A DNA stretch of 64,000 bases from Comamonas phosphati (GCF_014637085.1 NZ_BMEU01000006.1:107389-171388); one strand, 5' to 3'; shown: positions 28,906 to 39,237, numbered from the stretch's first letter. The notes: generated by a model from the letters alone, not told the origin. A program made the numbers and translations.

Positions 28906-30666
28906 CTATTCGTCGGCATCTTCATCGAACACGACCGACGGCGTCGCGACGACGCGGGCAATATCCGAGGTCGATGTGATCAGTCCCTGGCTCACATAGC
29001 TGTAGGGCGTATCGGGCTCCAGGGCGGCTGCGGCCAGCTGCGCCTTGGGCTGGTTGAGCGACAGGTAGTAGCTGCCTGCCGGGGCATCGAGGGAGCCGCG
29101 CGTCAGCACCAGCGAGGAAGAACCGCCGGCATTGTGCGGCTCCTGGTAGGAATCGGCCAGCACCTGGCCCGGCTCGGCGATCTGCTGCACCTGCAGGCCC
29201 AGCTGGCGCAAGCGCTCCACGGCCAGGCGGGAGTCGGCGGAGATCAGGTAGCCGCAAGGACGCGGGCGCGTCTGGCTGGCCTTGATCTGCAGCGACGAAT
29301 TCCAATCCAGGCGGGCCTGCTGTTCGGCGCCGGTGCTGGCCTGCAGCATGGTGATGCTGCGCTGCTCGGGTGTCTGCTGGGCCATGACGGTGAACTGCTG
29401 GCGGCAAGCCAGCGAGGAAACATCGCGTGAGACGAATTCTTCCACCTGGCTCAGGTTCTTGGCTTTTTCGGCGCTGGCGCGCAAGGCGCTGATGACGGCA
29501 GTCACCAGTGTGTGCACGCGGCGCTGGATGTGCATGGAGCCCAGGTCCGAGCCACGGCTGCTGACGAGCAGGGCGGCCGCGTTCTTCAGGCTGCTGGTGT
29601 TGGACAGGGTGTCGGGGGCCAGCGTGGCCATGGAGACGGACTTGTCGTTGGGCTCGGCGCTGGTCTTGTAGAACCATTCGTTGCTGAGTCCGGCCTGGCT
29701 CAGGGCGCTGCGTACCGGCTGCGCATACCACTCGCGGGCAGCCTTGGTGATGAATTCATGCACATTGGCGGTGGATGCGTACTGCAGCAGCGCATCGTAG
29801 CTTTGCACGGCCTGGTATTTCTGCAGGAACTGCCCCGCGGCGGCATATTCTTGCAGATCGATGACGGCGGCTGGATGGTAGTCGCGCACCAGCGTGGCCA
29901 GGGCGCGCGCCTCGGGAGTGCTCAGCAGCAGATGGTTGTGAGCGAGGTCGGTGCCGTCCGCCGTCAGGTGGCTGGCGGTTTCCGCGCCGTCGGGGTTGGC
30001 CCGGGGCACGATCATCACATTGATCTGCTGCAGCAACGGGGCCAGCAGGCCGCCGGGGGCGAGCTCGCGGGCAATGACGAGCAGGGCTTCGGCCCCGGCC
30101 GGTTCGTCGCCATGCTGCTGCGCCACCAGCAGGACGGTAGGGTGCCCGCTGCTGTTGAGGGAGGAGGCCTGGATGTTGGCGGCACGCGTGGCGACCAGGG
30201 CCTGGACCGGCGTGCCGTGCTGGGAGCTGCCGATGTTCACCAGGCCCAGGGCCGTGCCGCTGCCCTGGGATTTGGCGACCAGGGCCTGGAGCCAGGACGA
30301 CATCTCGGCCTGGGTCGTGAATTGCTGGCGCTGGCGGTTCAGGCCAGGCGTTTCGTAGCGCACCGCAGGGTCGGGAAAGCGGGCCTCGATGGCGGGGTTG
30401 TAGGGCGGGGGGGTGAGTTGCGATGCGGGTGCCACAGGCTGTGCCGTTGCGCCACCGGCGGCGGGCTGCGGCGCCGCGGGCCGGCCTGCAGCTTGGATCG
30501 GTTGAGGCGGCTGAGCACCGCCGCCGGGCCATGGCGGCAATTGCACATTGGCACAGGCCGTGACCAGGGCCGCTGCTCCCGCTGCGGTCAGCCGCAGGAC
30601 GCCCGACGACCATGCGGAGGCGGAGCGTGCGGCCCTGGATGGCGCAGATGTGGATGGCAGAGTCAT
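28906..30666 (-). CDS. M14-family zinc carboxypeptidase, lipoprotein
   Basis: A 586-residue protein. A signal with lipobox LVTAC puts the lipidated cysteine at residue 38; a Pro/Ala/Gly-rich linker follows to about residue 90. The peptidase domain shows zinc ligands H185 and E188 (QQHGDEPAG), MIVPRANPDGAE and VIDLQEY. It probably trims peptides or peptidoglycan stems in the envelope; the substrate is unknown. Single gene, terminator downstream. Confidence 0.82.
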   Translation of the reverse strand: MTLPSTSAPSRAARSASAWSSGVLRLTAAGAAALVTACANVQLPPWPGGGAQPPQPIQAAGRPAAPQPAAGGATAQPVAPASQLTPPPYNPAIEARFPDPAVRYETPGLNRQRQQFTTQAEMSSWLQALVAKSQGSGTALGLVNIGSSQHGTPVQALVATRAANIQASSLNSSGHPTVLLVAQQHGDEPAGAEALLVIARELAPGGLLAPLLQQINVMIVPRANPDGAETASHLTADGTDLAHNHLLLSTPEARALATLVRDYHPAAVIDLQEYAAAGQFLQKYQAVQSYDALLQYASTANVHEFITKAAREWYAQPVRSALSQAGLSNEWFYKTSAEPNDKSVSMATLAPDTLSNTSSLKNAAALLVSSRGSDLGSMHIQRRVHTLVTAVISALRASAEKAKNLSQVEEFVSRDVSSLACRQQFTVMAQQTPEQRSITMLQASTGAEQQARLDWNSSLQIKASQTRPRPCGYLISADSRLAVERLRQLGLQVQQIAEPGQVLADSYQEPHNAGGSSSLVLTRGSLDAPAGSYYLSLNQPKAQLAAAALEPDTPYSYVSQGLITSTSDIARVVATPSVVFDEDADE

Positions 30667-30804
30667 AGGTCGAATATGGAAAGAGCTGAATCAGGAAGCT
30701 GATCGAAACAAGCCGCTCAAGCTTCGCATATTTGGGAGGCATGGTAGCCCCAGAGTCTTGCGGGTCGCTGTCAGCCCACAGCCAGAAGCTGGCGGGAAAA
30801 AGCA

Positions 30805-30831
30805 GAAGGGCTGCAATCATTGCAGCCCTTC
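30805..30831 (-). terminator. Terminator of the RhlE-like helicase gene
   Basis: GAAGGGCTGCAAT and ATTGCAGCCCTTC form a 13-bp stem with a one-base centre; the minus strand continues into CTGCTTTTT. Confidence 0.8.
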
Positions 30832-30873
30832 ATTGGACGGCCGGGACGCTTTTGGGGCCTCCCTGGCGTTCAA

Positions 30874-32616
30874 TCAGCGGCCAAAGCCGCCTCGGCCGAA
30901 GCCGCCGCCGCGGCGGCCGCGCTCGGCCATGGTGTCCACGCTGGTGCGCATGGGGTCGGGCTGGCCGCCGTTGCCGCGCGGAGCCTTGTTGCGCGCATGG
31001 CCCAGCTGGGTGCCCAGGTGGGCATCGGGGCGCGGCGGCTGGTCTTCATAGCGTGAGTTGCGCTCGCCGAACTGGCGCGGGCCGCGCTTGGGCGCGCGCT
31101 GCTGGTCGTTCTGCGGGCGGGCTTCACGTTGCTCGCCACGGGCATGGCCTTGGTGCTGGCTGCGCTCGGCGCCCTGGCCATTGGCCCGGGGGGCGGCCTG
31201 GTCGTTGAAGCGGTTGCGGGGCTTGTGCTGGCGCTGCGCGCGGCCTTCTTGCGCGCCTTCGACCGCGCCAGCGGCATTGGCGCCGGCTTCGGCCGGACGG
31301 CGATTGCCGCGGCCGCGGTCGCCCTGGGCCGTCTTGTTGGTGCGGATGCGCTCCATCATTTCCTGGCGCGCGGCCTTGGCTGCCGCCTGCATGACCTCAC
31401 GGCTCGGCGGCTTGCCGGCGCCGCCCCAGATGGTCTGGCGGCCCATGGCGAGGGGCTCGGCCTTCTCGCCCTCCTCGGGGCCGAAGCCTTCGAGCACCTG
31501 CACGGGGATTTCCTGCTTGGTGAAGCGCTCGATATCCATCATGAAGCCTTCCTCGTCCATGCAGACCAGGCTGACGGCATTGCCCTCGCGTCCTGCGCGG
31601 CCGGTGCGGCCGATGCGGTGGACGTAGTCTTCGGAGACGTTGGGGATCTCGTAGTTCACGACATTGGGCAGCTCGTCGATGTCGATGCCGCGCGCTGCAA
31701 TATCCGTGGCTACCAGGGCACGCAGCTCGCCGGTCTTGAAGCCTTCGAGGGCCTGGGTACGGGCGCTCTGGCTCTTGTTGCCGTGCAGTGCCATGGCCGA
31801 GACGCCGTTCTTGGTCAGGTATTCGGCCACGTTGTTGGCGCCGAACTTGGTGCGCGTGAACACCAGCACCTGGCTCCAGTTGTTCTCCTGGATGATGTGC
31901 AGCAGCACCTGTTTTTTCTTGCCGCGGCCCACGGGGTGGATGACCTGCTTGATGCGCTGCACCGTGGTGTTGCGCGGCGTGACCTGGATGGACTGCGGGT
32001 TGCGCAGCAGGCCGGCGGCCAGTTCGCGGATCTCGTCGCTGAAGGTGGCCGAGAACAGCAGGCTCTGCTTGTTCTTGGGCACCAGGGCCAGCACCTTCTT
32101 CACGTCGTGGATGAAGCCCATGTCCAGCATGCGGTCGGCTTCGTCGAGTACCAGGACTTCGACGGTGGACAGGTCCATGAAGCCTTGCTGGGCCAGGTCC
32201 AGCAGGCGGCCGGGCGTGGCCACCAATACGTCCACGCCTTTTTCGATGCGGGCGATCTGGGGCTTCATGCCCACGCCGCCGAAGATCACGGTGGAGTTGA
32301 TGTCCAGATGTTTGGCGTAGTTGCGCAGGTTTTCTTCAACCTGGGCCGCCAGTTCGCGGGTCGGGGTCAGCACCAGGGCGCGAATGCCCTTGCCGCCGAA
32401 ACGGTTCTTGGGAGCGCTGCTGCTGGACAGGCGCTGCAGCATGGGTAGCGTGAAAGCGGCGGTCTTGCCGGTGCCGGTCTGCGCGCCGGCGAGCAGGTCA
32501 TGGCCAGCGAGGACCAGGGGGATTGCCTGGGCCTGGATGGGCGTGGGGGTCTCGTAGCCCTGTTCCTGCACGGCCTTGAGAATGGCAGGAGCCAGATTCA
32601 GTTCTTCAAATGTCAT
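30874..32616 (-). CDS. rhlE: DEAD-box RNA helicase, RhlE type
   Basis: A 580-residue helicase. The core (about 1-370) has the Q motif (MTFEELNLAP, TPTPIQAQAIP), AQTGTGKTAAF, PTRELAAQ, DEAD in VLDEADRMLDMGF, SAT and HRIGRTGRAGR. The remaining 200 residues are a basic, Arg/Gly/Asn/Gln-rich tail ending GGGFGRGGFGR, likely for RNA binding. It remodels RNA in ribosome assembly or decay. Start 32616 matches RhlE proteins; an ATG six codons upstream is possible. Confidence 0.9.
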   Translation of the reverse strand: MTFEELNLAPAILKAVQEQGYETPTPIQAQAIPLVLAGHDLLAGAQTGTGKTAAFTLPMLQRLSSSSAPKNRFGGKGIRALVLTPTRELAAQVEENLRNYAKHLDINSTVIFGGVGMKPQIARIEKGVDVLVATPGRLLDLAQQGFMDLSTVEVLVLDEADRMLDMGFIHDVKKVLALVPKNKQSLLFSATFSDEIRELAAGLLRNPQSIQVTPRNTTVQRIKQVIHPVGRGKKKQVLLHIIQENNWSQVLVFTRTKFGANNVAEYLTKNGVSAMALHGNKSQSARTQALEGFKTGELRALVATDIAARGIDIDELPNVVNYEIPNVSEDYVHRIGRTGRAGREGNAVSLVCMDEEGFMMDIERFTKQEIPVQVLEGFGPEEGEKAEPLAMGRQTIWGGAGKPPSREVMQAAAKAARQEMMERIRTNKTAQGDRGRGNRRPAEAGANAAGAVEGAQEGRAQRQHKPRNRFNDQAAPRANGQGAERSQHQGHARGEQREARPQNDQQRAPKRGPRQFGERNSRYEDQPPRPDAHLGTQLGHARNKAPRGNGGQPDPMRTSVDTMAERGRRGGGFGRGGFGR

Positions 32617-32882
32617 TGTGATCAGATGCGCCAATCCTGGGCGCGGGGTATCAGCCTGTCATGGCAACCCGTAGGGTCGCCTGGCCAGTCGTAGGCAGAT
32701 AAAGTTGCGTGTTGGGAGCCCGGACCGCAAGCCCTTTGTCCCCAGCTGAAGTGCTGCTGCAATAGGCAACTGGAAGCCTGTTGCGAGGGGTATTGTCGCA
32801 TGCGTCGATAATCATGGGTAGCTCGCCGTTGAAAGCGGCACATTTTTTTGCGTAAATTCAAGCAACTCAAAGCAATTCGTAC

Positions 32883-34544
32883 ATGGCTCAATACGTTTTC
32901 TCGATGAATCAGCTGACCAAGACCGTGCCGCCCAAGCGGCAGATCTTGAAAGGCATTTCGCTCAGCTTCTTTCCCGGTGCCAAGATTGGCGTGCTGGGCC
33001 TGAACGGCTCGGGCAAGTCTTCGCTGCTCAAGATCATGGCCGGCGTGGACAAGGAATTCGAAGGGGAGGCCATCCCCATGGCTGGCCTGTCCATCGGCTA
33101 TCTGCCGCAGGAACCCCAGCTCAACCCCGAGCACACCGTGCGCCAGGCGGTGGAAGAGGCCATGGCCGAGGTGAACAACGCCAAGGCTCGCCTGGAAGAG
33201 GTGTATGCGGCCTATGCCGAGGAAGACGCCGACTTCGACGCGCTGGCCAAGGAGCAGGGCGAGCTGGAGGCCATCATTGCCGCCGCCGGCACCGACTCCG
33301 AGCACCAGCTCGAAATCGCCGCCGACGCGCTGCGCCTGCCGGCCTGGGACGCCATCGTGGGCCAGCTCTCCGGTGGTGAAAAGCGCCGCGTGGCCCTGTG
33401 CAAGCTGCTGCTGTCCAAGCCCGACATGCTGCTGCTGGACGAGCCGACCAACCACCTGGACGCCGAATCCGTGGACTGGCTCGAGCAGTTCCTGCACCGC
33501 TTCAGCGGCACCGTGGTGGCCATCACCCACGACCGCTATTTCCTGGACAACGCGGCCGAGTGGATTCTGGAGCTGGACCGCGGCCACGGCATTCCCTACA
33601 AGGGCAACTACTCCGACTGGCTGATCCAGAAGGGCAACCGCCTGGAGGCCGAGCAAAAGGGCGAGGAAGCCCGTGCCAAGGCCCTGAAAAAAGAGCTGGA
33701 ATGGGTGCGCCAGAACGCCAAGGGCCGCCAGGCCAAGAGCAAGGCCCGTATTGCCCGCTTCGAGGAACTGAGCGATTACGAATACCAGCAGCGCAACGAA
33801 ACCCAGGAAATCTTCATTCCCGTGGCCGAGCGTCTGGGCAGCAAGGTCATCGAGTTCAACAACGTCTCCAAGGCCTTTGGCGACCGTTTGCTGATCGACA
33901 ACCTGAGCATGAATGTGCCTGCGGGCGCCATCGTCGGCATCATCGGTCCCAACGGCGCCGGCAAGTCGACTTTGTTCAAGCTGATCGCCGGCAAGGAACA
34001 GCCCGATTCGGGCACCGTGGACGTCGGCTCGACCGTGAAGATGGCTTTTGTCGACCAGCACCGCGATGCGTTGGCCAACGACAAGACCGTGTGGGAAGAC
34101 ATTTCGGGCGGCCTGGACATCATCAACGTGGGCAAGTTCCAGATGGCTTCGCGTGCCTATGCAGGGCGCTTCAACTTCAACGGCCAGGACCAGCAAAAGA
34201 AGGTGGGCAACCTCTCCGGTGGCGAGCGCGGCCGCCTGCACCTGGCCAAGACGCTGATCCAGGGCGGCAACGTGCTGCTGCTGGACGAGCCCTCGAACGA
34301 CCTAGACGTGGAAACCCTGCGCGCGCTGGAAGATGCGCTGCTGGAGTACGCCGGCACCGTGATGGTGATCTCGCACGACCGCTGGTTCCTCGACCGTATC
34401 GCCACGCACATCCTGGCCGCCGAAGGCGATTCGCAGTGGGTGTTCTTCGACGGCAATTACCAGGAGTACGAAGCCGACAAGAAGAAGCGCCTGGGCGAAG
34501 AGGGTGCCGCACCCAAGCGCATGCGTTACAAAGCGTTGAAGTAA
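32883..34544 (+). CDS. ettA: ABC-F protein EttA (translational throttle)
   Basis: A 553-residue ABC-F protein with two ATPase domains: Walker A GLNGSGKSS and GPNGAGKST, signatures LSGGEKRR and LSGGERGR, Walker B LLLDEPTNHLD and LLLDEPSNDLD. Between them is the EttA arm (KAEIDDxx-type region, here NNAKARLEEVYAAY) and linker. It binds the ribosomal E site and gates first peptide bond formation by energy state. Standard length; no membrane domain. Confidence 0.95.
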   Translation: MAQYVFSMNQLTKTVPPKRQILKGISLSFFPGAKIGVLGLNGSGKSSLLKIMAGVDKEFEGEAIPMAGLSIGYLPQEPQLNPEHTVRQAVEEAMAEVNNAKARLEEVYAAYAEEDADFDALAKEQGELEAIIAAAGTDSEHQLEIAADALRLPAWDAIVGQLSGGEKRRVALCKLLLSKPDMLLLDEPTNHLDAESVDWLEQFLHRFSGTVVAITHDRYFLDNAAEWILELDRGHGIPYKGNYSDWLIQKGNRLEAEQKGEEARAKALKKELEWVRQNAKGRQAKSKARIARFEELSDYEYQQRNETQEIFIPVAERLGSKVIEFNNVSKAFGDRLLIDNLSMNVPAGAIVGIIGPNGAGKSTLFKLIAGKEQPDSGTVDVGSTVKMAFVDQHRDALANDKTVWEDISGGLDIINVGKFQMASRAYAGRFNFNGQDQQKKVGNLSGGERGRLHLAKTLIQGGNVLLLDEPSNDLDVETLRALEDALLEYAGTVMVISHDRWFLDRIATHILAAEGDSQWVFFDGNYQEYEADKKKRLGEEGAAPKRMRYKALK

Positions 34545-34592
34545 GCTACGGAATGTCTCGGAGTGGGGCTGGAGCGGGTATTCTTGGCGCCT

Positions 34593-37016
34593 ATGAGCCT
34601 TCCCTCCGTTCCAGCGTCGGTATTGCGCACCTGCCTTGTGCAGGCGGTGCGCAGCGCAGAGACACTGGCCTTGCGCCTGCTGCAGCGTACCGCGCATGCG
34701 CTGCAGCAGCCGGCCCCGGTGATCCAGGACGCGGCCCAGCTCGGCATCCGGGCCGATTCCCAGCGCAGCCTGCTGCTGCACCAAGGTGAGCTGCTCAAAG
34801 GCTATCCCCAGGCCCTGCTGGAGACCCTGGCGCAGTCGGCCAGGCAACCCTTTTCCTTTTCTTCCCCTGCGATTACGGGTAGCGCCGATCTTGCCGAGCC
34901 GGGTCCCTCCGTGAGCCCTGGCGGCCGGCAGTCCTGGCTGGACGGCCAGCGCCTGCAGCAGGCCGTGGCGCCCATGGTGGAACTGGCGCTGGCGGAGCTC
35001 GATGCCCTGGTCAGTGCCGCCCAGGGCATGGCCTATGTGCATCCGGAGAGCAACCCGCTGCGGCCCGAGAGCTATGTGCGGGCCTGGGTGCAGCTCATTG
35101 CCGCAACCGGAGTGGAGCCGGCCCATGCGCAATGCTGGCTCAAGGTCATGGGGCAGCACCTGGGGCCGCTGCTGGTGTCTGAATATGCGCGGACCGCCAA
35201 GCTGCTGCGCGAGCTGGGCGTGGTTCCGGCGCTGTATGCCCCGCTGGCGCCGCAGGCGCAGGCCGCCGCCCAGCGCCGCCATGGCGACCATGCGAGCCAG
35301 CGCGCGCGCTGGCAGGCTCCCGAGCAATATGGCGACGCCATGGCGCAGAGCCGGGCCTATGCGGTCCAGCGCGAGAGCCTGCTGACGCTGTGCCTGCTGC
35401 AGGAGCTGCTGTCCGATCCGCGCTGGATCGGCGACAGCCGCTATACCGCACCGCAGACGCTGACTGGCTCCATGCTCGGGAGCCTGGCGGGGGCGGATGC
35501 GGCGCAGCCGCCCTTTCTGAGAGCCATCCCGGGCGGCGGAGCGGGGGCGGAACAAAGAGGGCACGAGGGGGCGCAACAGGGGGCGCCCGAAGGCTTGGGC
35601 CCGGGCTGGAGCAGCTCGTATTCGACGACGGCGCTGGAGTCCGCGCAGCACCATCGCGCCGCGCCGTTGCAGGCGCTGGGCCTGTCGGAGCAGACCTTGC
35701 GCCGCATGATGGCGCATATGGCGGCGGACGCACAGCTGCTGCCGTCCGTGCGGCAGGTGGTGCTCTCCCTGGAGCCGGCGCTGATGCAGCTGCTAGGCAG
35801 GGGCGAGCGCTTTTTTGAAGACCACCTGCATCCGGCGCGCCAGCTGCTGGACGAACTCACGGCGCGCAGCCTCTGGTTTGCCGGCGAGGATGCGCCGGGG
35901 TTTGCGCCATTCATCCAGGCTGCCGATTCCGCTGCCAGGCAGCTGGCGGCCCAGCCCGCAGTGGATGCGCAGCTATTTGCCCAGGTGCTGCAGCGCCTGC
36001 GTGACGGCTGGGGAATGTCTGCCCTGGACCAGGGCGCACCGGCCGATCTGCAACCGCCGGGGCAGGAGGACTGCCGCAATACCAAGGCGTTCTTTCCGGG
36101 GACTGCCGGCCCCGGGGCCGCCACGCAGAGTGCAGCGCTGCCGGATTCGGAGCGCATTGTCCAGGCCATGCGGCGCCTGCCAAGCGCCAGAGGCGTGCCC
36201 GAGGATATTCTGGACTTCGTGACCGGCCCCTGGGCGCAGGTGATTGCCCAGGCGCAGGAGCGGGCCGCGGCGGGCCTGCCTTCGTCGGGCAGCGATCCCG
36301 GCGGCTATCTGGCCCTGGTGCCCAGCCTGCTGTGGAGTGTCTCGCCCAGGGCCAGTGCCGATACCCGGCGCCTGGCCGGATTGGCGCCGCGGCTGCAGTC
36401 GCGCCTGGCGGAAGGGCTGAAAAGCGTGGGGCGCACCGAATGGGAGATCCGGGCCCTGGCCGCGCGTCTGGCCGGATTGCACCAGGACGCCCTCGATGCC
36501 GGATTGGCCTTGTCCGCCGCACCGCAAAGCCAGCCCGATGCGCTGGACCTGTTGCCCAGCACGCTGGCTTCACTGGACGGGGTGCTGGAAACCATGCCTG
36601 GCCCGCTGGCCGATGAAGGCGACGGCGATGATGGGGGGCTTGCCGTGGCCGGTGTGCGTGAGGTTCTGACGGCCGCCCTGGGCCGGCCGGCGCAGAAGAA
36701 GCGGCAGCCCTTGGATGCCGGGGCGGGCGGCAGACAGGTGCGGTTCGCGCGGGACGACCATGAAAGCCGGCCTGAGTGGGAGCCTGCCGGAGCTGGCCCG
36801 GCAGAGGATGCCGGCAATTGGCCTCTGGGCAGCTGGGTGGAACTGCGCAACGAGCGCCAGCAACTGCGCACCCGCCTGACCTGGGTGAGCCCGCAGCAAA
36901 GCCTGTTCCTGTTCACGGCGGCCGACGGCAGCACCCAGTCCATGACGCGGCGCATGCGCGACAAGCTGGTGGCCAAGGGCCAATTGCGCCGCGTCGAGGA
37001 CGAGGGCGCGGATTGA
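34593..37016 (+). CDS. DUF1631-domain protein
   Basis: An 807-residue cytoplasmic protein of the DUF1631 family of beta/gamma-proteobacteria. Conserved-looking blocks are RQVVLSLEPALMQLL and FEDHLHPARQLLDELTARS, and the C-terminus (SWVELRNERQQLRTRLTWVS, LFLFTAADG) resembles a PilZ-like barrel, which would bind c-di-GMP, but the RxxxR ligand motif is not clear. Function unknown. Start 34593 follows a gene gap of 48 bases after ettA. Confidence 0.75.
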   Translation: MSLPSVPASVLRTCLVQAVRSAETLALRLLQRTAHALQQPAPVIQDAAQLGIRADSQRSLLLHQGELLKGYPQALLETLAQSARQPFSFSSPAITGSADLAEPGPSVSPGGRQSWLDGQRLQQAVAPMVELALAELDALVSAAQGMAYVHPESNPLRPESYVRAWVQLIAATGVEPAHAQCWLKVMGQHLGPLLVSEYARTAKLLRELGVVPALYAPLAPQAQAAAQRRHGDHASQRARWQAPEQYGDAMAQSRAYAVQRESLLTLCLLQELLSDPRWIGDSRYTAPQTLTGSMLGSLAGADAAQPPFLRAIPGGGAGAEQRGHEGAQQGAPEGLGPGWSSSYSTTALESAQHHRAAPLQALGLSEQTLRRMMAHMAADAQLLPSVRQVVLSLEPALMQLLGRGERFFEDHLHPARQLLDELTARSLWFAGEDAPGFAPFIQAADSAARQLAAQPAVDAQLFAQVLQRLRDGWGMSALDQGAPADLQPPGQEDCRNTKAFFPGTAGPGAATQSAALPDSERIVQAMRRLPSARGVPEDILDFVTGPWAQVIAQAQERAAAGLPSSGSDPGGYLALVPSLLWSVSPRASADTRRLAGLAPRLQSRLAEGLKSVGRTEWEIRALAARLAGLHQDALDAGLALSAAPQSQPDALDLLPSTLASLDGVLETMPGPLADEGDGDDGGLAVAGVREVLTAALGRPAQKKRQPLDAGAGGRQVRFARDDHESRPEWEPAGAGPAEDAGNWPLGSWVELRNERQQLRTRLTWVSPQQSLFLFTAADGSTQSMTRRMRDKLVAKGQLRRVEDEGAD

Positions 37017-37137
37017 AAAACAGGAGCGAATTTCGCTTGAATAGTAATGATTTCAGAATTTAATCATTCTGGAATCTTCTATGGAAGAGCGTAGGTAGCT
37101 CCTGTTTTTGAAGATTCCTGGCCGCAGTTCTGCCGGC

Positions 37138-38178
37138 CTACCGCCCTGGCTGGCGTATCTCGCTGGCGCAAGGCAGGGTCTGCTGGCCGGCCACGGGCAT
37201 GGAGCGGGCCAGCAAAATAGCCCGTGCTGTCGCCACGGCCACGGCTTCGGCGGCCAGCGTGCTCAAGGTCATCATGCCCAGGTCCTTGCCGGATTGGCCT
37301 GTGCCCAGGGCAAACAGGCTGTCGCCATCGCTCATGGTGTGCACGGGATTGATGGCGCGCGCCAGCCCGTCATGGGCCACCACGGCCAGGCGGTGCGCCT
37401 GGGCCTTGGTGATCCGGGCATCGGTGGCCACCACGCCGATGGTGGTGTTGCTGCCGGCCAGCACGGGGTGCGGCTCCTGGCCCGCCATCAAGGCGTCGCG
37501 GGCATTGAGCAGGGTCTTGCCGTCGGGCTGGCGCGCGCCGGCCAGCAGCTCGCCCGTATAGGGGTTGTAGACATCGCCCAGTGCATTGCAGGCCACCAGC
37601 GCGCCCACGGTCACGCCGTCCACGGTGAAGCTGGCCGTGCCTAGGCCACCCTTCATGGCGCGGCCGTGGCCGAACAGCTTGCCCACCACGGCGCCCGCAC
37701 CAGCGCCCACGCTGCCCTCGGCCGGGCGGCCCTGGCCGGCGACGGCGCAGGCCGCATGGCCGGCTGCGGCGTCGGGCCGTATGCGCATATCGCCCATCAT
37801 CACGTCGAACAGCACGGCGGCCGGCACCAGCGGAATCCTGCCCACGGCTATATCCAGGCCCGCGCCTTGCTCCTCGAGCCAGCGCACGGCGCCGGTGGCC
37901 GCATCCAGGCCCCAGGCGCTGCCGCCGGAGAGCATGATGCCGTGCACCTGCTGCACCAGGTTGCTGGGGTGCAGCAGATCGGTCTCGCGCGTGCCCGGCG
38001 CGGCGCCGCGCACGTCCACGCCGCCGACCGCGCCTTGCGGGCACAGCACCACGCTGCAGCCCGTGGGCCGGCGCGCATCGGTGAAATGGCCTACCGATAT
38101 GCCTTGCACCAGGCCGATATGGCCGGCATGGGCCAGCAGGCCGGCAGTGCTGTGGGGGCGGGGTACTGCATGGTGCAT
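37138..38178 (-). CDS. P1-family (S58) peptidase, NylC/DmpA-like
   Basis: A 346-residue N-terminal-nucleophile hydrolase. The body has VDVRGAAPGTRETDLL, GIMLSGGSAWGLDAATG and KGGLGTAS. The site AGSNTTIGVVATDA places Asn244-Thr245 where NylC is cleaved autocatalytically, so Thr245 is the likely nucleophile. Relatives are aminopeptidases, beta-peptidases or nylon-oligomer hydrolases; substrate not predictable. Its stop lies nine bases... the next minus-strand gene upstream (DUF72) ends nine bases before its start, so they form an operon. Confidence 0.85.
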   Translation of the reverse strand: MHHAVPRPHSTAGLLAHAGHIGLVQGISVGHFTDARRPTGCSVVLCPQGAVGGVDVRGAAPGTRETDLLHPSNLVQQVHGIMLSGGSAWGLDAATGAVRWLEEQGAGLDIAVGRIPLVPAAVLFDVMMGDMRIRPDAAAGHAACAVAGQGRPAEGSVGAGAGAVVGKLFGHGRAMKGGLGTASFTVDGVTVGALVACNALGDVYNPYTGELLAGARQPDGKTLLNARDALMAGQEPHPVLAGSNTTIGVVATDARITKAQAHRLAVVAHDGLARAINPVHTMSDGDSLFALGTGQSGKDLGMMTLSTLAAEAVAVATARAILLARSMPVAGQQTLPCASEIRQPGR

Positions 38179-38187
38179 GGTTGCTTC

Positions 38188-39237
38188 CTACAAGGCGGCG
38201 ATGGCTTCGGACAGCAGCGCGATGGAGCGCGGCGCGCAGCCTTCGGCATCGTTGCTGATGGTCACGAAGGCCGGCTGGCCCGCACCCGTGATGCCGCGGA
38301 TGGTACGCGCCAGCAGCGCCCGCGTGTGCAGGTCCTCCGAGCGTATCTCATGGAACGGATCGTGCTTTTTCTGCGCGTCCGGGTAGCCGTAGGCGCCGAA
38401 GACGCGATTCAGGTTCCAGCGGCAGACCAGCGGCCCGGGCCACAGGGCGCGCAGAATGGGCAACTGCTGCTCTATGGGCGGCATCTTGCCGTGCAGGCCC
38501 AGGCAGAAGGTGGCGCCATGGACCTTGAGCGTGTCGGCCAGGGGCGCGATCAAAAGCTCCGGGTCGCGCACTTCCACGGCCACGAGGACCTGGGAGTGGC
38601 CGGCCAGCGCCTCACGCACCGCTGCCAGCAGGGTGCCCAGGCGCTCCAGCAACAGGCTGGGGCGGCTGAGCCAGCCCCAGGGCAGGGGGCTGAGCTGGAA
38701 TACCAGCACGCCCAGCTTTCCGCCCAGGCCTTCGAGCGTGGGCTGCACGAAATGCTCCACGGCCAGGCGCGGGTCCAGAAAGGCGGGGTTGGCTTCGCGG
38801 GCCTTGCCGTCCTCGGTGCGCACCTGGGCATCGGTCACGCCGGCCGGGCATTTGACGACGAAGCGGAAATCGGCATCCACCTGGGCCGCATAGGCCGCGT
38901 ACTGGCTGGCCGTGAGCGGCCGCCAGAAGGTGCGGTCCACGCAGACGGTGCGCAGCAGCGGATGGCGGTGGTAGGCGGTGAGGCCCTTCTTGGACAGCAC
39001 GCTGGCGTCATAGGCCCCGTCCCAGACCAGGCCGTCCCAGCCCGGATAGGACCAGGTGGACACACCCATGCGCAGCCGGGCCGGCAGCCGGGCGGCCAGC
39101 GCCTGGTACTGCAAGGCACCGGGTGCCGGCGCTACCTCGTCGCGCCGGGGCCTGGGCTGAGGGGTGGGCTTGGGCTTGGCTGCCTGCGGCTTTTTGGCAG
39201 GCGCCGGCAAGGCCTGGTCAAAAAAATCGTCCTGCAT
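38188..39237 (-). CDS. DUF72-domain protein
   Basis: A 349-residue TIM-barrel-like DUF72 protein: MGVSTWSYPGWDG, FRFVVKCPAGVTD, LGVLVFQLSPLPWG and the C-terminal VFGAYGYPDAQ. A Pro/Lys-rich tail precedes the domain (about 1-45). Function unknown; the family is sometimes linked to DNA or radical chemistry without proof. Start 39237 was chosen because upstream codons have no family match. Followed at nine bases by the P1 peptidase gene. Confidence 0.8.
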   Translation of the reverse strand: MQDDFFDQALPAPAKKPQAAKPKPTPQPRPRRDEVAPAPGALQYQALAARLPARLRMGVSTWSYPGWDGLVWDGAYDASVLSKKGLTAYHRHPLLRTVCVDRTFWRPLTASQYAAYAAQVDADFRFVVKCPAGVTDAQVRTEDGKAREANPAFLDPRLAVEHFVQPTLEGLGGKLGVLVFQLSPLPWGWLSRPSLLLERLGTLLAAVREALAGHSQVLVAVEVRDPELLIAPLADTLKVHGATFCLGLHGKMPPIEQQLPILRALWPGPLVCRWNLNRVFGAYGYPDAQKKHDPFHEIRSEDLHTRALLARTIRGITGAGQPAFVTISNDAEGCAPRSIALLSEAIAAL

